64,000 bases of DNA from Gillisella vitis (GTDB taxonomy: Bacteria > Pseudomonadota > Alphaproteobacteria > Rhizobiales > Rhizobiaceae). The DNA is taken from NCBI RefSeq assembly GCF_001541345.2, contig NZ_LMVL02000002.1, forward strand, positions 620,001-684,000. Direction: 5' to 3'. This document shows positions 37,167-45,322 of the stretch, piece by piece. The first letter of the stretch is position 1. Every line of letters begins with the position of its first letter. The translations under genes and the position numbers were made by a program. The notes beneath the pieces were generated by a model. It worked only from the letters and a program-made list of their open reading frames with translations. It did not search any database and had not been told where the DNA came from.

Positions 37167-37580
37167 ATGGGACCCGATAAGAAATCCAAGAAATTGAAGC
37201 GGCTGGTGGCCGTGCAGCGGCATTTGGAAAAGATCGCTGAGTACGATCTCGTCGAGACCGCGCGCCAGCGCCAGGAAATTGCGGCTGGCCTCGAACGGGT
37301 AATCGAGGCACTGGGGTCGATGGACCCGGTGCATAGACTGTTTGCCCAATCCTATGCGGATCGCTTCGACCGGCTTTCGGGCGATGACCGGCGCATGGCC
37401 GATGTGCAGCGGGTGCAGGAAAACAAGGTTTTACGCCAGCGCACCAAGGCTGAACGGCTGCAAGACAAGATGCTCGAGGCGCGCGGACACGAGGACCGCG
37501 AAGCCGAGGATGAAATGCTTCAGGATCTGATCGACCTGACATTTGCCACACCAGCCTCCAGCAAGCTTCACGAGAGATAG
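37167..37580 (+). CDS. Putative FliJ-like coiled-coil export chaperone
   Basis: This 137-residue, highly charged, all-helical protein (Arg, Glu, Gln, Lys-rich; KLKRLVAVQRHLEKIAEYDL and ETARQRQEIAAGLERVI) has the size and two-helix coiled-coil character of FliJ. FliJ is the stalk-like partner of FliI. It follows fliR and precedes other axial-assembly genes. FliJ proteins share very little sequence, so the assignment is by size, composition and context only. No other FliJ candidate is visible. Confidence 0.6.
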   Translation: MGPDKKSKKLKRLVAVQRHLEKIAEYDLVETARQRQEIAAGLERVIEALGSMDPVHRLFAQSYADRFDRLSGDDRRMADVQRVQENKVLRQRTKAERLQDKMLEARGHEDREAEDEMLQDLIDLTFATPASSKLHER

Positions 37581-37612
37581 TGGTTCCAGTTGATTTTCAG
37601 GGAACGAACACC

Positions 37613-38215
37613 GTGGCTATTTCTCCTCCAAGCGATCTTGTTATGGATGTTGTGCGGGCGGCCGAACCGTCTGCCATGGCAGAGGCCCAGCAAAGGCTGC
37701 AATCGGCACGCGCCAGTGTCCAGGCCGCCAGCCTGAACGAAAAAAGCGCCGGCTTCGAAGTGGCGATGAACACTTTGAACGATGGCGCTTCCACCAAGGC
37801 GGGGCTGGCCAATCGCGCCACCAATACGATCAAGGCGAGCGATATTCCCAAGCCTTACCGGCAATATGAAGGTATCGTGTTGCAGAATTTCATTTCCAAC
37901 ATGCTGCCCAAAGATAGTGAAGCTGTTTTTGGCAAGGGCAATGCCGGTGAAATCTGGAAAAGCATGATGGCCGAGCAGATCGGCAATACCATTTCCGAGC
38001 GTGGCGGCGTTGGCATTGCCAAGCAGATGTATGCCGATGAAATGGCAAAACTGCGCAACAAGGGCGCCCAGAACGCCACGACAGACCCCGCTCAGCAGAA
38101 CATGGCGCAGATGCGGCTTGACGAGATCGAGCGCAAGTCACTTGGCCTTGCGGGTTCCGAAGAGGCAACCGACACGGTCAAGGCGCCCTTTTCTGGCGCT
38201 GCCACCACAGTTTGA
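37613..38215 (+). CDS. Rod-binding protein (FlgJ N-domain-like)
   Basis: The product contains the rod-binding domain of FlgJ-type proteins: a Tyr/Phe-x-Gly-x-x-Leu helix (QYEGIVLQNFISNMLPKDSE), then FGKGNAGEIWKSMMAEQIGN and GVGIAKQMY, at about residues 85-150. There is no muramidase half. That activity may be supplied by the separate transglycosylase at 26902. The start GTG at 37613 has GGGA about 9 bp upstream and gives 200 residues. A longer GTG start at 37580, overlapping the FliJ-like stop, is possible. The likely role is rod assembly. Confidence 0.82.
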   Translation: MAISPPSDLVMDVVRAAEPSAMAEAQQRLQSARASVQAASLNEKSAGFEVAMNTLNDGASTKAGLANRATNTIKASDIPKPYRQYEGIVLQNFISNMLPKDSEAVFGKGNAGEIWKSMMAEQIGNTISERGGVGIAKQMYADEMAKLRNKGAQNATTDPAQQNMAQMRLDEIERKSLGLAGSEEATDTVKAPFSGAATTV

Positions 38216-38389
38216 TCTTGTCGCGGTAGGGTACGCAGTTTGTAGCAGGGCATGATTATCCCCCATGCCCTGGGATGCCTGCCTTGCGACGGGGCTCAAC
38301 ATAAAAATATGCGCAGATTAAAAAGTGACATCAGCCCCGGCGCCACAGCGTAGGCGCTTGGCTGTCGGAATTCAAGGAACAGATTTTTC

Positions 38390-38755
38390 ATGGAACATGT
38401 GTCCAACGACTACCGGATCAAGACCGTTCTCGGTCGCCTCGAAATGATTGTCGACAACGAGAATCATCGAATCGGCAAGGATCCGCAGTTTGATTTCAAG
38501 GTTTCGAACGCCCACAAAAGCCGCTGCCTCTACGAACTGACAATGTTGTTTCGCGATACCGATCCAAAGGAAATTGCTATCAATTATGTCGAGCAGATGC
38601 ATGGACTGAAGAAAAAGCTGGCCTTGAACGCAAGACGGGTCGAGGCACATCTGGATGCCGTGCGTGCTGTGGCCGATATTCTGCGCAGTGCCGTTCAGGA
38701 TGCCGATGGTGATGGCACCTATTCCCAGGAACAGTTTCTCTACAGAGAAAATTAA
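38390..38755 (+). CDS. Small helical flagellar protein, possibly FlgN-like
   Basis: The 121-residue product is not firmly recognised. It has two long helices. The first carries a run of Leu-x-x-Ile and Glu-Asn residues (LGRLEMIVDNENHRI), then SNAHKSRCLYELTML. That Glu-Asn then Lys-x-x-x-Leu-x-Glu-Leu arrangement is typical of FlgN, the chaperone of FlgK and FlgL. It overlaps the next gene by one base (TAATG), so the two are probably translated together. A FlgN role is inference. Confidence 0.6.
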   Translation: MEHVSNDYRIKTVLGRLEMIVDNENHRIGKDPQFDFKVSNAHKSRCLYELTMLFRDTDPKEIAINYVEQMHGLKKKLALNARRVEAHLDAVRAVADILRSAVQDADGDGTYSQEQFLYREN

Positions 38756-39285
38756 TGGTCAAGATTGTCATTGCCGGCGTATGGGCCTGCATCGTCGCTC
38801 TCGTCGCCGTCTACTTTTCCATCCAGGTTGCTACCGCGCCGCCTCCGGTCGAAGTGGCCAAGGCGCCACCGACTGAAGTGGTGCGCGGCGAAGCTATCAC
38901 TGTGCCGTTTCTCGAGAACGGCAAGGTGAAAGGCTATTTCATCGGCCGGTTCTCCTTCATGGTCGACAAGGAAAAAGCTGGGGCCATGCAAATGCCGATG
39001 ACGGAACTGATGACAGACCAATTGTTTACCCTGCTGGTCGGCAACTCAATGGTTGACCTGTCGAAATCGACCAAACTCGACATCGATGGTTTCAAGCAGG
39101 CCATCAAGACCGGCATCAACAAACGCCTCGGCAGCGATGTCATCAATGACGTGCTGATCGAGCAGCTGGACTTCCTCGGCAAGGACGATATTCGCGAAGG
39201 TGGTGGCGGCAAGCCGAAACTGCTGCCAGCGGTCAAGATCGTTGAAGGAGAGAAGGCCCCGGAAGGTGCGGCGCCTGCACATTGA
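38755..39285 (+). CDS. Membrane-anchored protein, second FliL-like candidate
   Basis: The 176-residue product has one N-terminal membrane helix (IVIAGVWACIVALVAVYFSI), a short Pro/Ala linker, and a periplasmic domain. The domain contains KTGINKRLGSDVINDVLIEQLDF near residues 120-145. That C-terminal helix-then-strand pattern resembles FliL, though the protein lacks the usual FliL length and ending. A true fliL is at 13382. It is coupled to the FlgN-like gene by a TAATG overlap and is the last gene of the flagellar locus. Function is unknown. Confidence 0.6.
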   Translation: MVKIVIAGVWACIVALVAVYFSIQVATAPPPVEVAKAPPTEVVRGEAITVPFLENGKVKGYFIGRFSFMVDKEKAGAMQMPMTELMTDQLFTLLVGNSMVDLSKSTKLDIDGFKQAIKTGINKRLGSDVINDVLIEQLDFLGKDDIREGGGGKPKLLPAVKIVEGEKAPEGAAPAH

Positions 39286-39356
39286 TATGAACGGCTATTG
39301 AAGAGGCCGTTGGTACTCCGGTTTCGAATATTTCAAGCCATTGATACATTTGAAAT

Positions 39357-40472
39357 ATGCGAAATCCTTTGAAGGACGAGGATGCGGTTCACATCTTCGC
39401 GCTTCCTTATGAGAGGCATGGCTGGAGCGATCGCGGTAAACGAAGTATAAACGAAAAGCCTGTATTTCTAGCGGGCTACTTAAGTCGGATTTTATGCCTG
39501 CCTGTTATTCTGGGTGTGGTTTCAATCTGGCTCGTCATGTTTATGAACACCGTTACCACGCGCAAAGCCCCTGTCGCAGATGCTGATGAACAGATCAGCA
39601 CGGCGCGCCTTATTCATAGGGTTCGCCAGGATCTGGCCGGAGACTGGGGTCGCCTCCATCATGATGATGAGTTCCACCCGATGAACCTGATTTCAACCGC
39701 ACAGCAGATTGCCCCGAAAAAGATCCTGTTCGGCATGCCGATCTTCGATCTCTCCTGGGTTTCCGGCCTTAGCCTGATCGCGCAATATGCGGCAACGCCT
39801 GGCGCGCATGCGCAGGTTTCTTTCCTGAATGCCAACAATATCAACATCATGCTGAGGGATGCCGCCTATCGCGATGTCCTTAAAGGACATATCGTTCTGC
39901 CTGATGGGATAGGCATGGACCTGGCGGCGAGCATCATCGATGGCGAACCCTTTGCCGCCAATCTGAACGGCACGGATTTCGTGCCTGCCCTGTTTACCTA
40001 TATGGAAGAGCCGCGCCGCATCGGCCTGATTGGCGCAAAGCCCGGTGTGCTGGCCGGTGCGGTTGCCCGTTTCCGCAAGCATGCGCCATGGCACGAGTTC
40101 GTGCCGGTGGCCGACGGCTTTTTCGACAATGAGGAACTGCCGATCATTCTCGAGCGGCTTGAAGATGCCAAGATCGACGTGCTGCTGGTCGGCATGGGCA
40201 CCCCCTTGCAGGAAAAATGGATTGCCCAGCATATCAAGCCACAGCATGCGCGCGTGGTGTTCGGCGTCGGCGCGTTGTTCGATTTTGTTTCCGGTACCAT
40301 GCCACGCGCACCTGCCTGGATGCGCAAGATCCGCTGTGAATGGCTCTACCGGCTGACACGGGAGCCGAGCCGATTGTGGCGGCGCTATTTGATCGGCATT
40401 CCGGTCTTTCTCTTGCATGTGCTGCGCTTCAAGCTGTCGGCCCGCCGCGACAAGGCGGCCGCGCAACAATAA
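39357..40472 (+). CDS. WecG/TagA/CpsF-family glycosyltransferase
   Basis: This family transfers N-acetylmannosamine-type sugars to lipid-linked carriers in polysaccharide assembly. The core (about residues 115-345) has the family motifs: SFLNANNINIMLRD, LPDGIGMDLAA with the likely catalytic Asp, NGTDFVPALF, GAKPGVLAGAVARF, and VGMGTPLQEKWI followed by GALFDFVSG. The protein is longer than usual because of about 110 N-terminal residues with a possible membrane segment (PVILGVVSIWLVMF). No ribosome-binding site supports the first ATG, so the true start may be later. It stands next to the flagellar locus but no polysaccharide genes surround it. Confidence 0.85.
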   Translation: MRNPLKDEDAVHIFALPYERHGWSDRGKRSINEKPVFLAGYLSRILCLPVILGVVSIWLVMFMNTVTTRKAPVADADEQISTARLIHRVRQDLAGDWGRLHHDDEFHPMNLISTAQQIAPKKILFGMPIFDLSWVSGLSLIAQYAATPGAHAQVSFLNANNINIMLRDAAYRDVLKGHIVLPDGIGMDLAASIIDGEPFAANLNGTDFVPALFTYMEEPRRIGLIGAKPGVLAGAVARFRKHAPWHEFVPVADGFFDNEELPIILERLEDAKIDVLLVGMGTPLQEKWIAQHIKPQHARVVFGVGALFDFVSGTMPRAPAWMRKIRCEWLYRLTREPSRLWRRYLIGIPVFLLHVLRFKLSARRDKAAAQQ

Positions 40473-40625
40473 TTGCCACTCAACCCACCTTCACGGATCA
40501 CGATGATTTTTTAATGCCAGACCGTGTTTTTGCGTTTGAAAGCGCCGATGGCAGTGGTAGCTACCGTTGTCCCATGAGCCAGATTTCAGATGGCTCTTAA
40601 GCCTTTCAGCGAGAGGAAACCCAAC

Positions 40626-41525
40626 GTGGCAATGGTGATTGACGGAAAGCAGGTCGCGGCATCGGTAATTGAGGCCGTCAGGATCAGTTCCGAGGCATTC
40701 GAAAGAGACAGCGGCCAGAAGGTCGGTCTTGCCGTGATCATCGTCGGCGATGATCCGGCCAGTCACGCCTATGTCGGTTCCAAGGGCCGGATGGCCAAGC
40801 AATGCGGCTTTAATTCGGTTCAGCATACCTTGCCGGAGGAGACCAGCCAGCAGCAATTGCTGGATCTGGTGGCGAGCCTCAATGCCGACCCCGCCATTCA
40901 TGGCATCCTCGTCCAATTGCCGCTGCCCAGGCATTTCGACAGCGAGGCGGTCATCCAGTCCATCCTGCCGGAAAAAGACGTGGATGGCCTGCATGTGGTC
41001 AATGCCGGTAAGCTGGCGACTGGCGATCTCGAAACCGGGCTGATTTCCTGTACGCCTGCGGGTGCAATGCTGCTGGTGCGCCAGATCCACGGGGCTGATC
41101 TCTCCGGTCTGAACGCGCTGGTGATCGGTCGTTCCAACCTGTTCGGCAAGCCGATGGGCCAATTGCTGCTCAACGCCAATGCTACCGTTACCATGGCCCA
41201 TTCCCGTAGCCGCGATTTGGCTTCTCTGGCCCGCCAGGCCGATATTCTGGTGGCGGCGGTCGGTCGGGCTGAAATGGTCAAGGCCGATTGGGTGAAAGAC
41301 GGCGCGACCGTGATCGACGTCGGCATCAACCGCGTCGCCGCCCCTGAAAAAGGCGAGGGCAAGACCAAACTGGTCGGCGATGTGGCCTTTACGGATTGCG
41401 CGCAAAAGGCGGGTGCGATCACCCCCGTTCCCGGTGGCGTCGGCCCGATGACCATCGCCATGTTGATGGCCAATACGGTGATCGCGGCCTATCGTAGCGC
41501 AGGCAAGCAGCCGCCGAAATTCTGA
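40626..41525 (+). CDS. folD: FolD, methylene-THF dehydrogenase/cyclohydrolase
   Basis: FolD interconverts 5,10-methylene- and 10-formyl-tetrahydrofolate in the cytoplasm, supplying one-carbon units and NADPH. The GTG start at 40626 has GAGAGGA about 9 bp upstream and gives 299 residues; an ATG two codons later is an alternative. Motifs seen are [15 protein letters not shown] with the catalytic Lys, [21 protein letters not shown], the nucleotide-binding [15 protein letters not shown], and [16 protein letters not shown]. It converges with aglR, the two stop codons being adjacent. Confidence 0.96.
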   Translation: MAMVIDGKQVAASVIEAVRISSEAFERDSGQKVGLAVIIVGDDPASHAYVGSKGRMAKQCGFNSVQHTLPEETSQQQLLDLVASLNADPAIHGILVQLPLPRHFDSEAVIQSILPEKDVDGLHVVNAGKLATGDLETGLISCTPAGAMLLVRQIHGADLSGLNALVIGRSNLFGKPMGQLLLNANATVTMAHSRSRDLASLARQADILVAAVGRAEMVKADWVKDGATVIDVGINRVAAPEKGEGKTKLVGDVAFTDCAQKAGAITPVPGGVGPMTIAMLMANTVIAAYRSAGKQPPKF

Positions 41526-42554
41526 CTATCCAGCAGGCGCCGGGCCGGTCGAGGCCCGGATGACCAGTTCAGCCTGCCAGATTTCCTGGAGGGGAGAACC
41601 CTCCGGGGGCTGGGCGATGTCGGCGATCAGCCGTTGCGCCACGCGCCGGCCGGCGTCTCTCAGCGATGAGCGTGTCGTGGTGAGCGGCACCCGGAAATGT
41701 TCCGGCTTTAGCAGCGGCAGATCGTCGTCATGGGCGACCAGCGAAATATCCTGACCCACCGTCAGCCCTGCGTCGTTGATGGCCCGTACCGCCCCCAGCG
41801 CCAGCACCGTACTGGCGCAGAGGACAGCGGTCGGACGCTCTGGCTGATGGAGCAGGGCGCTCATCTTTCGGTAGCCCCATTCGTCGGTCATCAGCGTATG
41901 GCTGATTGCCTCAGGTGGAAGCGCAAGGCCTGCGGCTGTCAGCGCCTTTTGGGTGCCTTGCAGCCGACGATAGGCGAAATCGAGGTCTGCCGGACCGTTT
42001 AAAACCGCAAAGCGGCGATGGCCAAGCCCGATCATCAGGTCTGTCGCCTGTCGGAAAGCCCCTTCATTGTCGATATCCAGATAGGGATAGTCCTCGGCAA
42101 TGCCTTGGGAACGGCCATGCACGATGAAGGGCACCGACAGCGATTTCGCCATGGCGATGCGGGGGTCGCTGGCCCGGAGATAGGCAAGATAGAACGCATC
42201 CACCGCGCCGCTGCCGACGAGGCCGCGAATGGCCTGCTCTTCCGCCTGAGGATGGGCGGGAATGATGACGAAGTGAAATTCATGCTGAAGACAGGTCTCG
42301 GCAAGCCCGCTCTGGAATTCCGCGAAGTGGATGTCGGAGCTGCGATCCGGGGAAATCGGCATGACCAGTCCGAGCGAACCGGCCTTGCCGGTTGCCAGAC
42401 GCAGAGCTGCGCGATTTGGCCGATAGCCGGTCTCGGCAGCGGCCTTGGCAACGCGCTGTCGCGTCTCTTCGTTAACCTCCGGATAGCCGTTCAGCGCCCG
42501 GCTGATCGTGGTTTGCGACAGGCCGAGCATCTGCGACAATTGCTTCAAATTCAC
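41526..42554 (-). CDS. aglR: AglR, LacI-family repressor of alpha-glucoside genes
   Basis: This is a predicted sugar-responsive repressor. From the GTG at 42554 (with GGGAG upstream) the protein has 342 residues. The N-terminal LacI helix-turn-helix (NLKQLSQMLGLSQTTISRAL followed by NGYPEVNEETR) is followed by a periplasmic-binding-like sensor domain to the end. Upstream extension of the frame runs through the operator region and is rejected. It is divergent from aglE-F-G-A-K, the arrangement of the S. meliloti agl operon, and LacI-type operator-like sequences lie between them. Confidence 0.9.
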   Translation of the reverse strand: MNLKQLSQMLGLSQTTISRALNGYPEVNEETRQRVAKAAAETGYRPNRAALRLATGKAGSLGLVMPISPDRSSDIHFAEFQSGLAETCLQHEFHFVIIPAHPQAEEQAIRGLVGSGAVDAFYLAYLRASDPRIAMAKSLSVPFIVHGRSQGIAEDYPYLDIDNEGAFRQATDLMIGLGHRRFAVLNGPADLDFAYRRLQGTQKALTAAGLALPPEAISHTLMTDEWGYRKMSALLHQPERPTAVLCASTVLALGAVRAINDAGLTVGQDISLVAHDDDLPLLKPEHFRVPLTTTRSSLRDAGRRVAQRLIADIAQPPEGSPLQEIWQAELVIRASTGPAPAG

Positions 42555-42590
42555 GAGGCTTGCTTCTCCCTTCGCTCGGGTCTCCCGCGC

Positions 42591-42604
42591 CCAAAGCGCT
42601 TGCA
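42591..42604. promoter_or_regulatory. LacI-type operator-like half-match near aglR start
   Basis: CCAAAGCGCTTGCA shares CCAAAGCGCTT with the perfect palindrome at 42760 and sits 37 bp upstream of the aglR GTG. The two sites are 169 bp apart, compatible with looping by a tetrameric repressor (inference). Confidence 0.6.
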
Positions 42605-42759
42605 AATTATCAGCAGAGACGGGTGCTGCAAATCGAAAATCTATTTTTAAAGCCGATCCCTTTCCCAAACCGGTCGCTGCTCCATTTTTAACGAGACAGA
42701 ATGGTTTCGACTTTTTGAAAAGGCTTGACTCTGCCACGAGCAATAGAGATGTTTGCCCA

Positions 42760-42773
42760 CCAAAGCGCTTTGG
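42760..42773. promoter_or_regulatory. Perfect LacI-type operator palindrome before aglE
   Basis: CCAAAGCGCTTTGG is a perfect 14-bp palindrome with a central CG, the classic shape of LacI/GalR-family operators. It is 91 bp before the aglE start and is the likely AglR binding site. Confidence 0.8.
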
Positions 42774-42864
42774 AAGCTGGATGATGGCGATGGCAGGATC
42801 GTCCCAGCTTGGGAAACAGGCCATGGAAACAGACATTGGGATGTTGAATAAAGGGAGGACTTTC

Positions 42865-44223
42865 GTGAAAAAACATCTGCTTATGGGGATTGCGGCTTTA
42901 TGCCTGGTTGCAGGCGGAGCAAACAGCGCCGAGCTGAAGTTCAAGCCGGGCGAAGATGCGCGGTTTAATTGGAAGAGCTATGAGGAGTTTTCCAAGTCTC
43001 ACCAATTGAAGGGCCAGACCATTACGATTTTCGGCCCCTGGCGTGGCGAAGATCAGGCGCTGTTTGAAAGCGTACTCGACTATTTCCGCCAGGCCACCGG
43101 CGCCGATGTGAAATACTCCTCCTCGGAAAATTACGAGCAGCAGATCGTTATCGATACCCAGGCGGGCAGCCCGCCCAATGTCGCCATTCTCGCCCAGCCC
43201 GGTCTGGTTGCCGATCTCGCCTCCAAGGGTGCTTTGACGCCATTGGGTGAGGAGAATGGACAGTGGCTGAAAGACAATTTCTCCGCCGGTCAGTCCTGGG
43301 TCGATCTTTCCACCTTCAAGGGCAAGGACGGCAAGCCGCAGATCTATGGCTTCCCCTACAAGATCGATATCAAGTCGCTGATCTGGTATGTGCCTGAGAA
43401 TTTCGAGGATGCGGGCTATGATGTGCCCAAGTCGATGGAAGAACTGAAGGCGCTGACCGAAAAGATCGCGGCCGATGGCGGCACGCCGTGGTGCATCGGG
43501 CTTGGCTCCGGTGGTGCGACCGGCTGGCCCGCGACCGACTGGGTCGAGGACATGATGCTGCGGCTCTATCCGGCTGATGTCTACGATAAGTGGGTGAAGA
43601 ACGAGATCAAGTTTGACGATCCGCAAGTGGTCAAGGCCATCGAGGATTATGGCTGGTTCTCGCGCAATCCGAAATTCGTTGATGGCGGCGCAGCGGGCGT
43701 GGCATCCACCGATTTCCGCGATAGCCCCAAGGGCCTGTTTACCTCCCCGCCGAAATGCTACCTGCATCATCAGGCATCTTTCATTCCGTCCTTCTTCCCG
43801 CAGGGTACGGTGGTTGGCCAGGATGTCGATTTCTTCCCGACCCCGAATTATGCCAGCAAGCCTGAACTCGGCAATCCCGTGGAAGGAGCGGGCACCCTGG
43901 CGATGATCACCAAGGATTCGCCCGGTGCGCGTGCCTTTATCGACTTCATCAAGACCCCGATCGCCCATGAAGTCTGGATGGCGCAATCCGGCTTCCTGAC
44001 CGCCTTCAAGGCGGCCAACCAGGACACTTATGCCAACGACCCCTTGAAGAAACAGGGCAAGATCCTGCTCGACGCCACGACGTTCCGGTTTGACGGTTCC
44101 GACCTGATGCCGGGCAAGATCGGTGCGGGTGCCTTCTGGACAGCTATGGTCGATTATGCTGGCGGCAAATCCGCCGACGAAGTCGCCAAAGGAGTCCAGA
44201 AATCCTGGGACGGCCTGAAATAA
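42865..44223 (+). CDS. aglE: AglE, alpha-glucoside-binding protein of ABC transporter
   Basis: This is a periplasmic solute-binding protein for sucrose, maltose, trehalose-type alpha-glucosides (by homology of the operon with S. meliloti agl). The GTG start at 42865 with AGGGAGGA just upstream gives 452 residues and a clear signal peptide (KKHLLMGIAALCLVAGGANSAEL). The mature part shows the family-1 binding-protein pattern (GQTITIFGPWRGEDQALFESV; YGFPYKIDIKSLIWYVPENF). A large stem-loop separates it from the permease genes. Confidence 0.93.
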   Translation: MKKHLLMGIAALCLVAGGANSAELKFKPGEDARFNWKSYEEFSKSHQLKGQTITIFGPWRGEDQALFESVLDYFRQATGADVKYSSSENYEQQIVIDTQAGSPPNVAILAQPGLVADLASKGALTPLGEENGQWLKDNFSAGQSWVDLSTFKGKDGKPQIYGFPYKIDIKSLIWYVPENFEDAGYDVPKSMEELKALTEKIAADGGTPWCIGLGSGGATGWPATDWVEDMMLRLYPADVYDKWVKNEIKFDDPQVVKAIEDYGWFSRNPKFVDGGAAGVASTDFRDSPKGLFTSPPKCYLHHQASFIPSFFPQGTVVGQDVDFFPTPNYASKPELGNPVEGAGTLAMITKDSPGARAFIDFIKTPIAHEVWMAQSGFLTAFKAANQDTYANDPLKKQGKILLDATTFRFDGSDLMPGKIGAGAFWTAMVDYAGGKSADEVAKGVQKSWDGLK

Positions 44224-44236
44224 CACCGCACTAGCT

Positions 44237-44272
44237 CCAAGTATCGCAGCCTCAATCAGCTGCGATACTTGG
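44237..44272 (+). repeat. 14-bp stem-loop between aglE and aglF
   Basis: CCAAGTATCGCAGC (44237-44250) pairs perfectly with GCTGCGATACTTGG (44259-44272) across an 8-base loop. No T run follows. It fits an mRNA-stabilising or partial-termination element that keeps the binding protein more abundant than the permease. Confidence 0.75.
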
Positions 44273-44310
44273 GCATCCATATCGATAAGACGGGTTGGGA
44301 GGCCGGGTCC

Positions 44311-45321
44311 GTGGAACAGCTTTTATACGCACTGATTACAATCGTTATCGGCGTGGGTGCGGCGCTGGCCTATTTCTTCGGGTCGAACTTCATTCTCGAC
44401 CGGCTGTTTCCCTCCAATATCCCGGATCTCTCCCGCGCCTCGCACAATCTGCGGATTACAGGCCAGATCAGGCCCTGGCTGTTTTTAGGTCCGGCGCTGC
44501 TGTCTCTTGGTATTTACCTAGTCTATCCGCTGTTTTCCTCGATTGCCTATTCGTTCTACGACCGTACCGGCACTCAGTTCGTCGGTCTGGACAATTACCG
44601 CTGGATGATTTTCGACGGGGAGTTTCATCTGTCGATTTTCAACAATATCCTCTGGCTGATCGTGGTCCCGACCGGTGCCACTCTGTTTGGGTTGATCATC
44701 GCGGCGCTGACCGACCGGATCTGGTGGGGCAATATCGCCAAGTCGCTGATATTCATGCCGATGGCGATTTCTTTTGTCGGCGCCTCGGTGATCTGGAAAT
44801 TCGTCTATGATTATCGCGATGCCAATGCCGAACAAATCGGCCTTCTCAACGCCATTGTCGTCTGGTTCGGCGGTACGCCGCAGGTGTGGATTTCCCTGCC
44901 GTTCTGGAACAATTTCTTCCTGATGGTCATCCTGATATGGATTCAGACCGGCTTTGCCATGGTGCTTTTGTCGGCGGCACTGCGGGGTATTCCCGAGGAA
45001 ACCATCGAGGCTGCGGTGATCGATGGCGCCAATCCCTGGCAGATTTTCATGAAGATCAAGGTGCCGCAGATTTGGAGCACGATTGCCGTGGTCTGGACGA
45101 CGATTACCATCCTGGTTTTGAAGGTTTTCGATATCGTGCTGGCCATGACCAATGGCCAATGGCAGACCCAGGTTTTAGCCAATCTAATGTTCAACTGGAT
45201 GTTCCGAGGCGGTGAGGATTACGGCCGAGGCGCTGCCATTGCTGTGGTGATCATGCTGATGGTGGTGCCGATCATGATTTGGAATATCCGCAATACACGC
45301 CGCGAAATGGGAGGTCATTGA
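44311..45321 (+). CDS. aglF: AglF, alpha-glucoside ABC permease
   Basis: This is an inner-membrane permease subunit of the MalF type. The GTG start at 44311 is preceded by GGGAGG 7 bp upstream and gives 336 residues; a longer frame begins inside the stem-loop. Six or more membrane segments are visible. The cytoplasmic EAA loop reads EETIEAAVIDGANPWQIFMKIKVPQI (EAA motif with G at the conserved place). aglG starts 1 bp after its stop. Confidence 0.93.
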   Translation: MEQLLYALITIVIGVGAALAYFFGSNFILDRLFPSNIPDLSRASHNLRITGQIRPWLFLGPALLSLGIYLVYPLFSSIAYSFYDRTGTQFVGLDNYRWMIFDGEFHLSIFNNILWLIVVPTGATLFGLIIAALTDRIWWGNIAKSLIFMPMAISFVGASVIWKFVYDYRDANAEQIGLLNAIVVWFGGTPQVWISLPFWNNFFLMVILIWIQTGFAMVLLSAALRGIPEETIEAAVIDGANPWQIFMKIKVPQIWSTIAVVWTTITILVLKVFDIVLAMTNGQWQTQVLANLMFNWMFRGGEDYGRGAAIAVVIMLMVVPIMIWNIRNTRREMGGH

Positions 45322-45322
45322 G

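Noticed and set aside
42898-44280. 460-residue open frame on the minus strand
   Set aside because: It is antisense to aglE, which has a clear signal peptide, ribosome-binding site and family motifs.
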